From contig JAUIEG010000220.1 in the NCBI GenBank assembly GCA_030428745.1, forward strand, positions 1-5,398: 5,398 nucleotides of DNA, in the 5' to 3' direction. This document shows positions 4,141 through 5,398 of this stretch, in pieces (the stretch's first letter is position 1; each line of letters opens with the position of its first letter). The translations under genes were made by a program, and so were the position numbers. Below the pieces are notes generated by a model. It worked only from the letters and a program-made list of their open reading frames with translations. It was not told the origin of the DNA and did not search any database. The stretch comes from Alphaproteobacteria bacterium. GTDB lineage: Bacteria; Pseudomonadota; Alphaproteobacteria; Caulobacterales; Parvularculaceae.

Positions 4141-5370
4141 ATGGTCGATTATCATGAAGCTTTCCGGGCGGCGGTGGACGCGGTTCGGGCCGAGGGCCGC
4201 TACCGGGTTTTTGCTGACCTTGAGCGCATGCGCGGGCAGTTTCCGAGGGCCCTCTATTATGGCGGCCATAACGAGCATGAGCGCGAACCCCGCGAAATCA
4301 CGGTCTGGTGTTCCAACGACTATCTCGGCATGGGCCAGCATCCGGCGGTTGTCGGGGCCATGGAAAATGCGCTTCAGAAAGTCGGCGCTGGCGCCGGCGG
4401 CACGCGCAACATTGCCGGCACGACCCATTATCATATGAAGCTTGAGCGTGCGCTCGCCGATCTTCACGGCAAGGAAGCTGCGCTGCTCTTTACGTCCGGC
4501 TATGTTTCCAATGAGGCGACGCTGTCGACGATCTCGCGCATCCTTCCCGATTGCGTGATCCTCTCCGACGAACTCAACCACGCCTCCATGATCGAGGGGA
4601 TTCGCGGCGGGCGCTCCATCAAGCGCATCTGGCGCCACAACGATCTTGAGCATCTTGAAGAATTGCTGGCGGAGCTTCCGGCGGATCGCCCGAAAGTGAT
4701 CGCGTTTGAATCTGTCTATTCCATGGATGGCGACATCGCGCCTATTGCTGAGATCTGCGATCTTGCGGAACGCTACAACGCTTTCACCTATCTCGATGAA
4801 GTGCATGCGGTTGGCCTTTACGGCAAGCGCGGCGGCGGCGTTTCCGAACGCGACGGCGTTGCGCACCGGATCGACATTATCGAAGGCACGCTCGGCAAGG
4901 CGATCGGCGTCATGGGCGGCTACATTGCTGCGAAGGCCGACATCATCGACGCGATCCGTTCCTATGCGTCGGGCTTTATCTTTACGACAGCGCTGTCGCC
5001 CGTTCTCGTCGCCGGCGCGCTCGCCAGCGTGGAAACGCTGAAAGAGTCAAATCATCTGCGCGAGCAGCATCAGGAGCGCGCGGCGCGCCTTAAAAAGCTT
5101 CTCGCCGATGAAGGCCTGCCGGTGATGGAATCGGTGAGCCACATCGTGCCGGTGAAGGTCGGCGATCCGGTGCATTGCAAACGGGTTTCCGACTACCTGC
5201 TCGAACAGCACAACATCTATGTGCAGCCCATCAATTATCCGACCGTGCCGAAAGGAACGGAGCGTCTCAGATTCACGCCGACGCCGCTGCATACGGATGA
5301 CCATATGGGCGATCTCATCAAGGCGCTCGACGATGTCTGGACCGCGCTGAAGTTGAAACGCGCCGCCTGA
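4141..5370 (+). CDS. hemA: 5-aminolevulinate synthase (C4/Shemin pathway)
   Basis: This PLP enzyme of the alpha-oxoamine synthase family condenses glycine with succinyl-CoA to 5-aminolevulinate in the cytosol, the entry step of tetrapyrrole synthesis and usual rate-control point. The 409 residues match alphaproteobacterial ALAS. Landmarks are WCSNDYLGMGQHP (56-68), GAGAGGTRNIAGTTHYH (82-98), SDELNHASMIEGIR (142-155), FESVYSMDGD (189-198), LDEVHAVG (218-225, D219 contacting the PLP ring nitrogen), the PLP lysine K253 in EGTLGKAIG, and PINYPTVPKGTERLRFTPTP (363-381) with the substrate-carboxylate arginine region. The ATG is supported by the typical DY...F start of the family and AAAGAG 4 nt upstream. 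No heme-regulatory CP motif is seen. A terminator separates it from the MarR gene, so it probably has its own promoter, but I found no convincing -35/-10 pair. Identification is secure. Confidence 0.97.
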   Translation: MVDYHEAFRAAVDAVRAEGRYRVFADLERMRGQFPRALYYGGHNEHEREPREITVWCSNDYLGMGQHPAVVGAMENALQKVGAGAGGTRNIAGTTHYHMKLERALADLHGKEAALLFTSGYVSNEATLSTISRILPDCVILSDELNHASMIEGIRGGRSIKRIWRHNDLEHLEELLAELPADRPKVIAFESVYSMDGDIAPIAEICDLAERYNAFTYLDEVHAVGLYGKRGGGVSERDGVAHRIDIIEGTLGKAIGVMGGYIAAKADIIDAIRSYASGFIFTTALSPVLVAGALASVETLKESNHLREQHQERAARLKKLLADEGLPVMESVSHIVPVKVGDPVHCKRVSDYLLEQHNIYVQPINYPTVPKGTERLRFTPTPLHTDDHMGDLIKALDDVWTALKLKRAA

Positions 5371-5398
5371 CTGACCAAAGCCTGACGGCCATCAATTA

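Noticed and set aside
4123..4866. Long minus-strand open frame (247 codons) opposite hemA
   Set aside because: It is fully antisense to the conserved hemA gene, has no family resemblance and an Arg/Ala-rich shadow composition; its length follows from high GC and codon bias.

Overview
This window is chromosomal DNA from an alphaproteobacterium. The main evidence is a C4 (Shemin) pathway 5-aminolevulinate synthase, a HemB with a zinc-free metal loop, an L28 with the longer alphaproteobacterial C-terminus, a Suv3-like helicase next to rpmB, and an LdtR-type MarR regulator beside the heme genes. GC content is roughly 60% in most genes. The order cannot be fixed from the sequence alone.

Layout, left to right. 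(1) Positions 1-405, minus strand: the N-terminal 135 codons of a Suv3-like DExH RNA helicase, cut by the window edge. It is divergent from (2) rpmB (L28, plus strand, 598-876), which has its own promoter and a strong terminator at 908-940. (3) Positions 941-1228 hold no gene but carry a composite inverted-repeat element at about 961-1106, made of two diverged copies of a C-rich hairpin repeat facing each other. (4) Positions 1229-1927: a divergent VUT-family (queuosine-precursor-transporter-like) membrane protein. Its stop codon overlaps, head-on, the stop codon of (5) a 108-aa, three-helix membrane protein of unknown function (minus strand, 1924-2250). That gene is clearly AT-rich (about 41% GC by hand count) and lies 2 nt downstream of (6) hemB (minus strand, 2253-3263). 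(7) A 149-bp divergent promoter region separates hemB from (8) an LdtR-like MarR regulator (3413-3940). (9) A 200-bp gap with an iron-box-like palindrome and a strong terminator leads to (10) hemA (ALAS, 4141-5370). The last 28 bases hold nothing recognisable.

Functional reading: hemA makes 5-aminolevulinate from glycine and succinyl-CoA, and HemB condenses two of these to porphobilinogen, so the first two steps of tetrapyrrole synthesis flank a MarR-type regulator. The non-coding DNA around the regulator has several candidate control signals: a 6-4-6 inverted repeat of MarR-operator size, a 12-bp motif shared exactly between the hemB/ldtR promoter region and the hemA leader, and an Irr ICE-like box upstream of hemA. 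These suggest a locally controlled heme module, but that is inference. No mobile-element enzyme, CRISPR array, tRNA or rRNA is visible. I see no clear new multi-gene system here. The best leads are the regulatory motifs, the composite repeat and the AT-rich ORFan.
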